From Oncomelania hupensis (Eukaryota > Mollusca > Gastropoda > Littorinimorpha > Pomatiopsidae): a DNA stretch of 64,000 nt. The DNA lies in contig CM072525.1 of NCBI GenBank assembly GCA_036898135.1, positions 25,609,059 to 25,673,058 on the forward strand. The letters are read 5' to 3'. The notes under the pieces were generated by a model. The model was not told where the DNA came from. It was given only the letters and a program-made list of their open reading frames with translations, and did not search any database. The translations under genes and the position numbers were made by a program. Positions 1 to 63,465 of the stretch are shown here, piece after piece (position 1 is the first letter of the stretch; each line of letters begins with the position of its first letter).

Positions 1-746
1 TCTCGACGCAACTCGTTGGCGGCTACCCTCGATGACTGCCTCTCGTAACGTTGACTCGAGTTGTAGCAGTTGAACCCTTGGCTATGGCGTGAATCGCGGC
101 TTGACCCCCAAAATGTTACACTCTGTTCGATGATGGTGTTTTCTATCAGTATCTGATTCAGCCCCGATGCTTGAATTCCTGATAGTTGTGTAACTCAGAT
201 TCGTTTATTCACACAGCCCGTCCAAACAGCATACAATTCACAAAGTCGACGTATGAAGTTTTCCACTTTTATTCAGCGCACATCAACAACTGCATACAAT
301 TTTCAATTCAACTCAACAACTTTCACAGCAACTTTCCAAATCACTATCAACAACTTTTCTCTCTACAGCGACTCGGCTCACGATTAAATAACCTCTCTCT
401 TTTCTGGAACGATTTGGTACGTGGTAGAAATGACGCACTGCCACCAATCGAACTAAAGATCGTCATCACTGACTTACGTCATTCACATTTTCTCTACTTC
501 CGGGAACATTCACGACCTTCGATATCCATCCGGAAATTTCTATCAAGAGTAAACACGCAGATCCAGAAGATTCTCAAATAATATCGACTAACGCAAATTA
601 TCAACGTTATACAAAGCCTCTCCTAACAACAATGCAAACTCAAATCAAAGGTAAATAAACACCATTATTGAATACTTTGCAAATCGAAACGATTAGATCT
701 ATCGTACACGTTTTAGACGTACTCCCATTCGCGTTTCAACGTAACA
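1..746 (-). mobile_element. 5' end of a Gypsy-type LTR retrotransposon (leader plus 5' LTR), reversed
   Basis: Bases 114-746 are the reverse complement of a 633-bp LTR of the same family as the complete element at 10389-16057; it is bounded by the same TGTTAC...GTAACA ends. Bases 1-113 are the reverse complement of the untranslated leader that follows the 5' LTR in that element (compare 11014-11130). The body of this copy must therefore lie to the left of the window. Its outer LTR edge at 746 abuts gag sequence of an older copy in the opposite orientation, so the simplest reading is insertion of this copy into that older one. The 5-bp duplication on the left side cannot be checked here. Confidence 0.88.
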
Positions 747-1409
747 AACTGGCGACCTCAAGACTGGGCGATTCGACTAAGTGCACTTCTGACAGGGCAA
801 GCACTCGAAGTTTACACCAGGCTGTCGAACAATGACGCCAAAAACTACGACATCTTAAAAGAGGCCCTATTGCATTGCTACCCTGAAGGGAGAAATGAGG
901 AAGATGCTCAAAGGGATAGACAACGTCGTGTGTTACTGGGACGACCTGCTAGTCCACACCCACACCTGGGAAGAGCATCTGCAGACCTTGAGGGAGCTGT
1001 TTTACCGTCTCACAGAAGCCAACCTGACCGTGAGACCCAGCAAGTGCGTTCTGGGAGCTGACAACGTCGACTTCATCGGACATTCGATGGAAGAAGGTGA
1101 CAACGGAGAATGCACTGACTCCAGGAAAGACCACGAGATCACTGTCTTTGACCCTGGACCGATGACAGCCGTAACAGACGAGGGCGTCGTTTCCTTGCGG
1201 ATGAAAGAACATTGACTGTGTGAATGAACTGAGAACATTGGCAATATCCAGACAGACTTGAAGATGAAAACCATTGACTTTGTGTATGTAAACTGAGAAC
1301 ATTGACAGTATCCAAACAGACTGAAATAAGTTTTAATTCTGGACTTTGTGCATTACGTTTCAACGTTGTTGAAAGAAATTGGGAAAATTTCTTCCTGAGT
1401 GGGGGGTTA
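747..1409 (+). pseudogene. Internally deleted gag-RT remnant of an older copy of the same LTR element
   Basis: From 747 the sequence encodes a gag segment (WAIRLSALLTGQ, ALEVYTRLSN) matching the complete element at about 12030-12150. Near 885 it jumps to a reverse transcriptase segment containing YWDDLLVHT (the Y-x-DD catalytic box) and LTVRPSKCVLGADNV, followed by the family's 3' untranslated part and a purine tract ending at 1409. About 2.5 kb of gag, protease and integrase is missing. This copy keeps the catalytic YWDD box that the complete-looking element at 10389-16057 has lost, and it confirms that RT lies next to the 3' LTR. It is not functional. Confidence 0.85.
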
Positions 1410-1797
1410 TGTTACGTTGAAACGCGAAGGATAGTATGTCTGAAACGCGCACGATAGATCTAATCGTTTCGCTTTGCAAAGTATGCAATAATAGAGTGTA
1501 CTGTATTTACCTTTGATTTGAGTTTGCATTCTTGTTAGAAGAAGCTTTGTATAACGTTGATAGTGGGTTGATAGTTGAGAATTGTAAAGTGAAAAGTGGA
1601 GAGTGAAAAGGCAACTGTATGCAGTTGTTGATGAACACTGAATAAAGTTTGAAAACTTCATATACGACTCTGTGCCTTGTGGCTGTTTGAACGGGTTGCG
1701 TGGATAAACGAATCTGAGCTACACTCATCAGTACTTCAGCATTGGGGCTGAATCAACTACTGATAAAGAAAAACACTACCATCGAACGAGTGTAACA
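1410..1797 (+). repeat. 3' LTR of the older deleted Gypsy-type copy
   Basis: It starts TGTTACGTTGAAACGCGAA after a purine-rich tract (gagtggggggtta) and ends GAGTGTAACA. At 388 bp it is shorter than the 625-bp LTRs at 10389 and 15433 because a central block is missing, and it is visibly diverged. It belongs to the same family but to an older or different subfamily than the LTR at 114-746. The 5 bases after it (cactg, 1798-1802) would be one side of a target duplication. Confidence 0.85.
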
Positions 1798-1802
1798 CAC
1801 TG

Positions 1803-2240
1803 AATGCACTCCACCAGCCGGTCACTTAACAATAAAGACATCCCACGCAAGGGACGCTGAGGCTATACTCTAATTTATCGAACCCCCGTTTACAAAAACA
1901 AAATAGAATACAAACATGATTATAAAATGTCAACAAAACACATACGTATAAAATGCCCACATTGCCAAATAATAACATCATAGGAAGCCCACCTGGCAGA
2001 AAGCGTCCAATAATATTCCCAAGCTGATCCAACAGACCCCACACACAAATGAGGAGTTTTGTTCCCGAAGAGTTTTCAAGAAGAAAGGTAGGTGACTGGT
2101 CTGGCGAAGAAGAAGATAGTATAGTAGATTGGTGGAGTAGGAATGAGAAAGAACAAAGGAGAAAGACAGCGACAGTGGGAATGTAAAGGCACTAAATTTC
2201 CAGAAAGTGGGAATACTATTTATACTGAGTGGGGGCGGTA
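1803..2240 (-). repeat. Repeat B copy 1 (SINE-like retroposon), interrupted
   Basis: Matches repeat B copies at 2853-3438, 21091-21669, 21818-22369 and 46684-47345, from the internal 'actgaatgcactccaccag' segment to the TATAAATAG-type 5' region (reversed, around 2218-2232). The 3' tail part is missing because the older LTR element inserted here. The rest of this copy should lie left of the window. No coding function is visible; open frames across it are not conserved proteins. Confidence 0.8.
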
Positions 2241-2795
2241 GGAATATATACCGTCGTTGTATTTTTATTTTGTTTAAATTTAATTTTATTTGTTTATAAA
2301 ATGAAATTATAATTCGGTGTTTGCAATGAACAGTCCCCGTCTAAGATGACAGTACCACACTGCCTTTTACCGTCAAAGTTAATTTTATTATAAAAGGAAC
2401 TAATAATATGAACCATGTCCATGAATTGTACTCTAAATCAAAATTATAGACCCATAATTTTTAAGTAGCTATCCGCTTGTCAAATATGAATTGATAGGAA
2501 AATTACAACCACAATAATATAACGGAAAAAAATAATTGTAAACAGCATCATGTCCAAGAAAGCTGAGAACATTCAAACACCAACATACGTGAATATTGCA
2601 GTCATAAAGAAAGACAACAACAAAACAGTAATTTGGTCGTGCTGGACCAACCGACCTAGCTGATTTGAGTAAATTACTCTGTTTAAAAATATGAATTCGA
2701 CGTTGAAAAAACAAAAAAAAATTAAAACAAAAAGTAAAGTTATTTTGTGGTGTTCCCATAATGAAACGTTTAAAAAAACAACTTTAAACAAATGT
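2241..2795. other. A+T-rich DNA with no recognised feature
   Basis: I see no splice-framed exon, repeat end or protein motif here. The short open frames are A/T-driven. Confidence 0.6.
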
Positions 2796-2807
2796 TTCTT
2801 TTCTCTT

Positions 2808-3705
2808 GAGGGATGTCGGATAGCGCAGTGGTTGGAGCACTCGCTACTGTGTTACATGATTATTGATTATTGCATGATTATTGCTTTAGGTCCATCGGAC
2901 TCTTCCGAGCCAAATCAGGACCAGACAACCCCTGATCCGCATAAAAGATCTGCTGAAACAACCCTAGTAGTAAAACTGAATACTCTCCACCAGCCAGTCA
3001 CTTTACAATAATGACATCCCACGCAGGGGACGCTGAGGCTGTACTCTAATTTATCGAACCCCCGTTTACAAAAACAAAATAGAATACAAACATCATTATA
3101 AAGTATCAACAAAACACATACATATAAAATGCCTACATTGCTAAATAATAACATCATATCAAGCCCTAGTGACCACATGGCAGAAAGCGTCCAATATTCC
3201 CAAGCTGATCCAACAGACCTCATACACAAATAAGGAGTCTTGTCCTAGAAGAGTTTTCAAGAAAAAAGGTAGATGACTGGTCTAGCGAAGAAGAAGATAG
3301 TATAGCAAATTGATAGAACAGAGCAGGAATGAGAAAGAGCAAATGAGAAAGACAGCGACAGTGGGAATTTAAAGCACTAAATTTCCAGAAAGTGGGGATA
3401 CTATTTATACTGAAACCCCCGGCACCCCAACGGGGGTACGCTACTGTGTCGCAAGTTAAGCACCGTCCAATGCTGTTAGCACTTGGATGGGTGACCGCAA
3501 ACCGTGAAGCGACAAATAACAACGACCCCAGTTGACTCAACTGTGACTGAGTACCTACTCTCTTAAGGGTGGGGAAGGTAAAGCAGCGAGGGAGAGAGAT
3601 GGGCATCACCCTAATTACGCTGGCCCAAGATAAGAGTGATCTCCAAAATCACGCTCCCCTACGGCCACAAGGCTATGGGACCACCTTTACCTTTTTTTTT
3701 TAACC
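2808..3705 (+). mobile_element. Chimeric tRNA-like / 5S rRNA-derived SINE, split by repeat B
   Basis: The left piece (2808-2852) contains tagcgcagtggttggagca, which looks like a tRNA-type A box. The right piece (3450-3705) contains aagttaagcaccgtcc and cacttggatgggtgaccgc, which resemble the 5S rRNA box A, intermediate element and box C in correct order and spacing. The two pieces join when repeat B copy 2 and one of its 11-bp duplications are removed. The SINE itself is flanked by a 12-bp duplication, ttcttttctctt, at 2796-2807 and 3706-3717, and ends in a T-rich tail. Its length without the insert is about 300 bp. 5S-derived SINEs are an established class (SINE3). The fusion to a tRNA-like head is my reading of the sequence. 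Confidence 0.78.
2853..3438 (-). repeat. Repeat B copy 2, full-length type, nested in the 5S-like SINE
   Basis: Flanked by the 11-bp duplication cgctactgtgt (2842-2852 and 3439-3449). Read on the minus strand it begins TACCCCCGTTGGGGTGCC, has TATAAATAG shortly after, and ends in a short A+T tail at 2853-2880. The length is 586 bp. The duplications show target-primed style insertion. No intact reading frame is shared among copies. Confidence 0.85.
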
Positions 3706-3717
3706 TTCTTTTCTCTT

Positions 3718-4240
3718 TCTCAAGATTTGAGAGATCTTTGAATTAAACATAATTTACGGAAGTTATTTGTTAGAGGAAGGAAATAAAAATTAAAAAGAAA
3801 GAAAAACAAAAAATGGTGGTGATTGTGCACAATTCAAAAACCCGGCTTTTAGTTTTGTGAATATAAAACACCAGTTTACATCGTTCAGAAATTGCTAACT
3901 CTACTAATCATCTTATTCAGCACGAGGATTAGCAGTGTGAACTCGTGACATGCCGAAATAGCATTGCACCATGGCTTTTTGCAGTGTACCACATTGCACA
4001 GAAAGCAGTAAAAAAGTCTTCTCCTGGAGAGTTGCATGCTGTTTCCAAGAAAGTGTTCAGAGAGCGGATTTCATAAGGTGCTGTGGCGTTGCCGAAGGAA
4101 GAAATAAAAATAGGCTGTCAAGTCCTTTATGCTTATGAACTTGATCAACAGCGGGTGTGCCTCGGATGATGCTTGTGTTCCGGAAAGTGATGAAATCTGT
4201 AGTCGTTTCTTTGTAGTTTTACTTTTGAGTCTAGTAGCAG
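3718..4240. other. Intergenic DNA, no supported gene
   Basis: An ATG at 3971 opens a short Cys-containing frame (MAFCSVPHC) that superficially recalls a THAP start, but the frame stops before a C2CH signature can form. Part of this stretch may belong to the pogo relic to its right. Confidence 0.5.
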
Positions 4241-4780
4241 CTGTGTTGGCCTTCACAGCAAGAAGTTGTTGGGTTTCTCCGGTTTGTCGGTTAAAATGCG
4301 ACATTTACATCTTCTTGCAGTGCTCTTCTGTTCATGCGTTGCTGGAAACGGTCTCACCATTTGTGGAGAAACAGTTCTTTTTCTTGCACACTGATGATGA
4401 GGTTCAGTTATAGGGTGTGTGGTGTTGGAATGAAGTGCCAAAAATCCATACGAGGAGATGATATACCTGATACAGAATGAGAAGCGGTAGTTGGTGATTC
4501 TTTGGGAGGTTTGGACTTTGGTGATCTGAAACGTGGAGATAGTGGAGTGACCTGATATGAGAAGTAGGTGATCTGGCATTGAACGTGGAGGTAGCGATGG
4601 CGACCTGGAACCTGGAGGACGCGTTGATGACTTCGAATGTGGAAGGTGTGTTGGTCACCTGGGAGGTAGAGAGGGTGATGGGGACATTGCCCATGATGGA
4701 GGTGTGGGCGATCTGCGAGAGACGAAAGACGTTGATGGTCTCTGACGTGGTGGACGGAAAGGAAATATATATATTTTTAG
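4240..4780 (-). pseudogene. Degenerate pogo/Tigger-like transposase C-terminal region
   Basis: The minus strand from about 4420 down to 4253 reads VSPQMVRPFP ... RCKCRILTDKPEK. This matches the tail typical of pogo/Tigger (Tc1-mariner superfamily) DDE transposases, where a 'P..VRPFPKA' motif is followed by basic residues and 'ILTDTPEK'. A serine/histidine/proline-rich low-complexity linker precedes it at 4440-4750. I see no DDE catalytic core, no terminal inverted repeats, and several frame changes, so this is a dead fragment. The assignment rests on this one motif block. Confidence 0.55.
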
Positions 4781-4789
4781 ATTGACTAC

Positions 4790-5727
4790 ATCTAATACAT
4801 TAAAACCAATTTAGACATACTAGTTAAACCAATTTAGACATTTTCCTTAGGTTGGTTCATCATGGGAGGGGGGGGGGCAGTTTGGGTCACTCACTGACCC
4901 AACCGTCCCAACCCAACCTGCCCCAAGGGGTGTGCATCAAAACTTAACATGCAAATTTCCGATGGGTTTGGACTGATTTCAGCTGCAGTACCCCTGTAGG
5001 GGAAGTCCTTCCTCAGTTCATTACAGTAAATAAAACAGATCTCATGGAGATAATGTGAACGTCGATCAAAACGTTGCAGACAAGCAAACATGTCCAAATC
5101 TGCACACTTTCAGCACGTGTTTTGACAAACATAATTGTACCCACGGCATCAGTGAACAAAATGGAAATAATAGAATGCTAATTATATAGAATTCCCCTTC
5201 TAAAATATTTATTTCCAATATGTTTAGTTTTATTTTAACCTTTCAGCTAAATAATCTTTATATAGAAGCATATTTTCTAAATAAACATTGGTTTACAAAC
5301 GACGTACAATTTATTTAAATAATATATGCAAGGGAAGGGACATAACTCGAAAAGTATTTCAAAAGCAAGCAGATGACCGGTTCTGTGCTGCGAACATTTT
5401 TGGTAAGCAACACATTTTTATTTTTAAAGCGAAACTGCTTAAGTTTCATGTATGTACAGGCATAATAAAGGTATTTTGTACATTCCATAGTTTGTAGTGT
5501 ATTCGTTTAACGGACTGCAGAGATAGTTACAAGGGTAACAACAAAAATAACCGATGTTACGGATGAACAGACCGACGTTTTATTTGAATATAGTATCAGT
5601 GTCTTTCCATTTATTTGTAGGGGCAATTCTCTGACGGTGAAGGGAGCTACAAAAAAGTATGTAGACAGTTACATAATCTAAATATCCTATTTAGTTTTAC
5701 TTTACCAGACTTATCTGGAAATACTGT
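4790..5727. other. Non-coding DNA with a G run, no supported gene
   Basis: Contains an 11-G run near 4870 and otherwise A+T-rich sequence. A minus-strand frame at 4891-5097 is open for 68 codons but resembles no family I know. Confidence 0.55.
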
Positions 5728-6038
5728 CTACATAGATGGGGGAATAAAAACGAGCCAACTGTCGGTCTGTCGATCGGCCCGTCTGCCTGTCCGTTGGAAG
5801 CCATATCTCAAGAACCACTTAACCGATTTTTTACCAAACTTCAGAGGAACATTACCTAGGTCACTAGAGGGCCGAGGCCTTCCTACCATGCCATCATATT
5901 TGCTCGTCAATGGAGTCATTTTTATTTTTGTTTAGTTTTGGTAGCCTATGCGTGTACTTTAGATCATGGGCCATCCTTCAGTAGCAATCCGGTTGTCGAT
6001 TACTAGGTCGGTCCGTCGCACGAATTTTGCATCTCTTT
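5728..6038 (+). repeat. Dispersed repeat G (ccatatctcaagaaccac type)
   Basis: Shares the 'tcggtctgtcgatcggcccgt', 'atatctcaagaaccactta' and 'gaggaacattacctaggtca' blocks with 7280-7440, 7990-8540, 45280-45498 and 46092-46683. It is non-coding, repeated, and is cut by the LINE-A copy that follows. Confidence 0.75.
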
Positions 6039-7002
6039 TGCCATCGGAAACTGGTTCAGAACAACAATCGGTGTGCGTCACGGATGTCTGCTTTCTCCAG
6101 CACTCTTCAACATCTTCCTAGAGCACATCATGTCAGATGCACTTGCAGATCACGAAGGCACAGTCAGCATAGAGGGTAGAGCAATCTCCAACCTTCGTTT
6201 TGCGGATGACATTGATGGATTGGCTAGAGAGGAACAAGAACTTGAACAGCTGGTACAGAGGCTTGACACCCCCTCCAGAGCCTATGGAATGAAAATAAGT
6301 GCAGAGAAGACCAAAATGATGACCAACAACACCAATGGCATCAACACGGACATCTAAGTCCAAGGCCAATCCCTCAACACAGTGCATAGCTTCAAACAAT
6401 GGGTCAGACAATGGGTCCCGACAGGAAGTCCTCTCCAGGATCGCACAAACAACTGCTGCCCTGGCGAGGTTGAAGCCAATTTGGAAGGACAGGAATATCA
6501 GCCTACATTCCAAGGTAAGATTGCTGCGCTCCCTTGTCATCTCCATCTTCCTATACGCTTGCGAGACATGGACCCTCACAGCAGATCTACAACGAAGAAT
6601 ACAAAGCATGGAGATGAGATGCTACAGAAGACTTCTGGGCATTTCCTATACCCAGCACATCACCAACGACGAAGTCCGACAGACAATCACACAAGCCATT
6701 AGACAACACGATGACCTGCTCATAGTGGTGAAAAAACAAACTCCGATGGTATGGCCACGTCACTAGATCATCAGGTCCTGCAAAGACCATCCTGCAAGGC
6801 ACAGTGCAAGGAGGTAGAAGAAGAGGGAGACCGAAAAAGAGGTGGGAGGACAACATTCGAGAATGGACTGGTTTGACACTGAGCGAAACCATCATGGTTG
6901 CTGAGGACAGAGAAAGATGGAGTACGCTGGTTAAACGATCATCTGTGGTGCCCCTACGACCTCCGAGTTATGGGATAGGATAGGATAGGATAGGATAGGA
7001 TA
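6039..7002 (+). mobile_element. LINE-A copy 1: 5'-truncated non-LTR retrotransposon, RT C-terminus to (ATAGG)n tail
   Basis: Encodes in broken frames the end of a reverse transcriptase: the 'SALFNIFLEHIMSDA' region after the G-x-R-x-G motif, NLRFADDIDGLA (the F-x-DD box, about 6190-6225), 'ISAEKTKMMTNNTNG', and a C-terminal RRGRPKKRWEDNIREWTGL-like basic segment (6815-6875). The element ends in repeated ggata (6978-7002). Frameshifts near 6357 and 6740 and the missing 5' part make it non-functional. Four related copies lie at 9513-17692, 20978-21769, 50918-53521 and 63466-64000. The APE-type endonuclease seen in copy 3 places the family among APE LINEs; I cannot fix the clade. Confidence 0.85.
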
Positions 7003-7539
7003 GTGTTCTTTTCAAAACACACTCTTGACCTTATTTCAAGAATACGTGAATCATTTTTACTTTGTGCATACATTAACTACTGGTAAGCTTGCAAGATTAG
7101 TCGTATTAAATGTTGTGCTTTCCTAAAGGTCAAGGTCATTGTGCTTTACCATTTTCTAAACACGTTTGGCTGATCCGATTTTGACTTTTTTTTTTGCTTG
7201 CAGATAGTTCATGTTTACCTTTGGCTTCTTTACGCTAACGCTTCGCCACAACAACGCCAAGAAAACGATCACTTTTGACAATGCTTATGTTATCGGCTGT
7301 GTCAGTCTGTTGGACGCCATATTTCAAGAAACACTGAGCGGAGTTTGACCAAACGTCATAAGAACATTACCTAGTGGCTAGCGTCCCGTGTTATGGAGTT
7401 TGCTATTCCTCTAAGATCAAGGTCGCTGTTGCTAGTTCTTTACGCAAAGCGCATTGAAATATCTCCGGCAGTGCACTCGGCGAAATAATTATGTAGTTTG
7501 TTTTTCAAGCTTGTACATAAGTTATAGTTTCCTAAGGAT

Positions 7540-7576
<37 letters not shown>

Positions 7577-8830
7577 GTGTGCGCGTGTGTGTGTGTTGTG
7601 TTGTTTTGTGATGTGTATATGTGCGTGTGTGTATCTGTGTGCGTGAATACAACAGACCACACCTCAACTCGATTAGTAAATGGATGTGGTTGTACACATT
7701 TTACATGGCTTGCCATCTTGTTTATTGTTTTATTATCGTTCTCGTTTTTCTTCTTCTTTTTCTGTTGTTGTTGTTGTCGTTGTTGTTGTTCTTCTTTTTT
7801 TCTTCTTCCTCATCAGTGGTTGATAACGTTCCTGTCGTAAAAAGGGGAAAAGTTCTGTGCCCAGGGAGATTTAATTTGTCGAAGAGTGACAACTCGTATA
7901 CGTTTATATAGGTGCTATATTTATGCCGCATTTGTTTGCAAAGGGCGTTCCCTAAGCCTGGTAACACAAATTGTAATCAGTTGCACTTCCCGGTCCTTTT
8001 GAATTTCCAGACTTACCTAAAAATACCTTGAAACAGTATAGAATCAGAACGATCCAAATGTCGGTCTGTATGTCGGTCGTCTGTATATTGTTCGATCGGT
8101 CCGTTGGAAGTCATATTTCAAGAACCACTGAACGGATTGTGACCAAACGTCATGTGAGCATTATCTAGCTTAGTGGCCTGCCTTCTGTGCCATTATATTT
8201 TCTCTATTGCAAAGGGTCAAGGTCGATGGAGTCATTTTGTTGCTAAACACGTTTTGCTCAATATCTCAAAAAACGGCTAAAGCGACTTTGTTGAAGTTTG
8301 GAATACGGTTACTTCAGTAAAGGTCATGTTGTCGGACAGCATGTCGGTCCTTCGCTCCGAATTTCACCTTATTGTTCAAAACATACTTTTGGCCTTATGT
8401 CAAAAAATAAATTAACCGATATTCATCATTTTTACCTTGCGCATACTGTAACTACTAGTAAACATGTAAGATCATTGCCATTTGTGCTTCCTCAAAGGTC
8501 AAGGTCATTGTGCCTCACCCTTTTCTAAACACGTTTTACGCTGTTCCTAAAAAATTGGCTGATAAGCGTTTATGACAATTGTTTGCTTGCATAGAGTTCA
8601 GATAGTGGCTTATCATTCTATATTGTTTTTTATCCGCTGGGATAAAGCCGAGTCACAACAAAGCCAAGAAAATACCACTTTTGAGAATAAGCTTACTTAT
8701 TTTTCGGCTATGCGTGTGCCTGGAAATATATTTGAATGGGTTGCCTTCTTGTTGCCTATTTCCGACAGCGTGTTTAAACTAGATCCTACGGACATTGTGC
8801 CAACTATCGTATGATGAACCTAAATCTAAA
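7003..8830 (+). repeat. Dispersed repeat G, two tandem-like partial copies, with microsatellites
   Basis: Two partial copies of the same long repeat follow each other (about 7003-7440 and 7990-8820). Shared blocks include 'ttgcttgcagatagttca', 'aaacacgttttgctc' and 'aaggtcaaggtcattgtg'. The second half of the unit recurs at 47361-47690. A (GT)n tract lies at 7541-7640 and a pyrimidine-rich TTC/TTG tract at 7740-7812. The long frames over these tracts are repeat artefacts. I see no gene. Confidence 0.7.
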
Positions 8831-9280
8831 CCTGTACATTATCGCAAGGGTTCAGGTACATGATTACAATAAACTGATTCGTATTCGTAAACGGTCGCAA
8901 GAAGACTGCAGGCACGGGAACATTCTTGCGCAGTGTGACAACTGAAAAGCGAACAAATGTAATAATACTAATAGTCTTCTTCTTTCAGTGAAACAATTTA
9001 TGTAAAAGTAAGACTACTTCCATGTTGCAGAAAAGGTTAATAAAACTCGATGGTCTCGTTGTAAGCTTATAACTCGGTGTTCCCAATGATACCTAGTAGG
9101 TCTACATCTATGATTTTTGTGCCACCAGATTATCATTGATAATAATCCACAGTATAACTAGAAATGTAATGTTGTACTTTATATAGTTACTTTGACTACA
9201 TTCTATGTATTTTATCGTGCATTTTATCATGCATTATATTTTATTTTATTTTTATTTTTTTGGTTGTTTTTTTCTTTCAG
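8831..9280. other. Region upstream of the SRCR signal-peptide exon
   Basis: It ends in a strong polypyrimidine tract and acceptor (tttttttctttcag at 9267-9280). That argues that the signal-peptide exon is not the first transcribed exon and that an untranslated exon lies further upstream. I cannot identify that exon or a promoter. Confidence 0.5.
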
Positions 9281-9297
9281 ATCCATATTTCGGTGGA

Positions 9298-62258
<52,961 letters not shown>

Positions 62259-62852
62259 GTCAGTTTTGTGTGTTCAAAATTAGGTACATAAATCATAATT
62301 AATTTTCTCGGGCATCTTGGATTACAGGAGCTGAGATTTGAAGAGTAAATAAATAGTGGAAATCAGAACGAGAGTAAAGAACGAGGAACAGAAGCAACAA
62401 ATAATTGATTTATTAGTATACTTAAAGAAGCAATTTTTTACAAATTAGATTTTCAAGCGTTTAAGTAGGACACTCACAGTAAAAAACAACAACAACAAAA
62501 ACAAAACAAAACTAAAACAACGGTAAGAATCGGAAGAAGGAAAAGAATACAGGATACATAATCCTTTATTGTCTCATAAATATTCACAGGGAGAATAGTG
62601 TGCAGTTTCCATTTACTTCCATACAAAAATCAAAATTTGTTAAAAATCGCAAAACAATGAATTGAAATGAATAATTAAAATACATTATTATAATGCCATA
62701 AAATCGAGCAATAATAAGACATTCAAAAAAATGTGTCGACAAAGCCATTCTCACATATTTAATGGTGAAAAATAAAATCGGATAATACACACACGCCCAC
62801 GCACAAGCACACATTGTGTGGGGCGTCTGACGATACGACTAAGGTAGCAAGT
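62259..62852. other. Intron 12 left part, no recognised feature
   Basis: A+T-rich, with a CA-like stretch at 62785-62815. Confidence 0.5.
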
Positions 62853-62937
62853 GTGCGCCTCGGGCGGCTCAGTGAGTTAGATCCTGCATCTGCCAGCGCC
62901 TTGAGAAGGTTTTTATTAAGATAAGCGCTGTATACAA
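62853..62937 (+). repeat. SINE-H 3' end fragment
   Basis: cgcctcgggcggctcagtga ... taagcgctgtatacaaga, a diverged copy of the 3' part of the SINE at 19586-20016. Confidence 0.75.
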
Positions 62938-63465
62938 GATACAAGGTGAGTTATTGTCCCCATTTTTACACAAGGAAATCTGACATGTGGGCAACGTAAC
63001 ATGAACCATGACAAGGACAATATCATAATCAATAAAACATCAGCTATAACTTCAACATTCATTCACATAAACATTATCACACACACCAGCAATCAAACTA
63101 TTAAACTACTAATACATGTATTGCGACAATAAAATATGTACTTTGATTTAAATAGCATGCGAACAAATTAAGGCATGAATGGAATGTTAACAGTCAAATA
63201 TATAAGCAAGGACTCGGGGCGAGGGGGGGGAGGAAGGGGGAGAGTGGGGGATTAGATTTAGATAAAATTTCATTTATGACACTAATTAAAACTAAGCAAA
63301 CGTTACAGATTTCATTAAAGTAGGCCTTAAATTACTAGTGTTAAAAAGTACAAACAAGCGCACGTTGAATAAAACAGTAAAGAAACAGTATACAATCTAA
63401 TCACAGTTAAGTTCAAAACGCTAAGATAATTAGATATAAAACTAACAACTATAACAGATTTTTTT
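62938..63465. other. Intron 12, no recognised feature
   Basis: A+T-rich, with a purine block (63215-63250). Confidence 0.5.

Noticed and set aside
1..1797. Self-integration product of a single LTR element
   Set aside because: The two LTRs differ strongly in length and sequence, which does not fit one reverse-transcribed molecule; nested insertion is simpler.
2915..3229. Conserved-looking frame MCMRSVGSAWE...
   Set aside because: It lies inside repeat B; the frame is not kept in other copies, so it is probably a repeat artefact.
3971..4080. Possible THAP-domain start (MAFCSVPHC)
   Set aside because: The frame stops before the C-terminal Cys-His of a THAP finger and no splice site continues it.
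4891..5097. Minus-strand 68-codon frame as a conserved domain
   Set aside because: No family recognised, no splice context, and the G run next to it suggests non-coding DNA.
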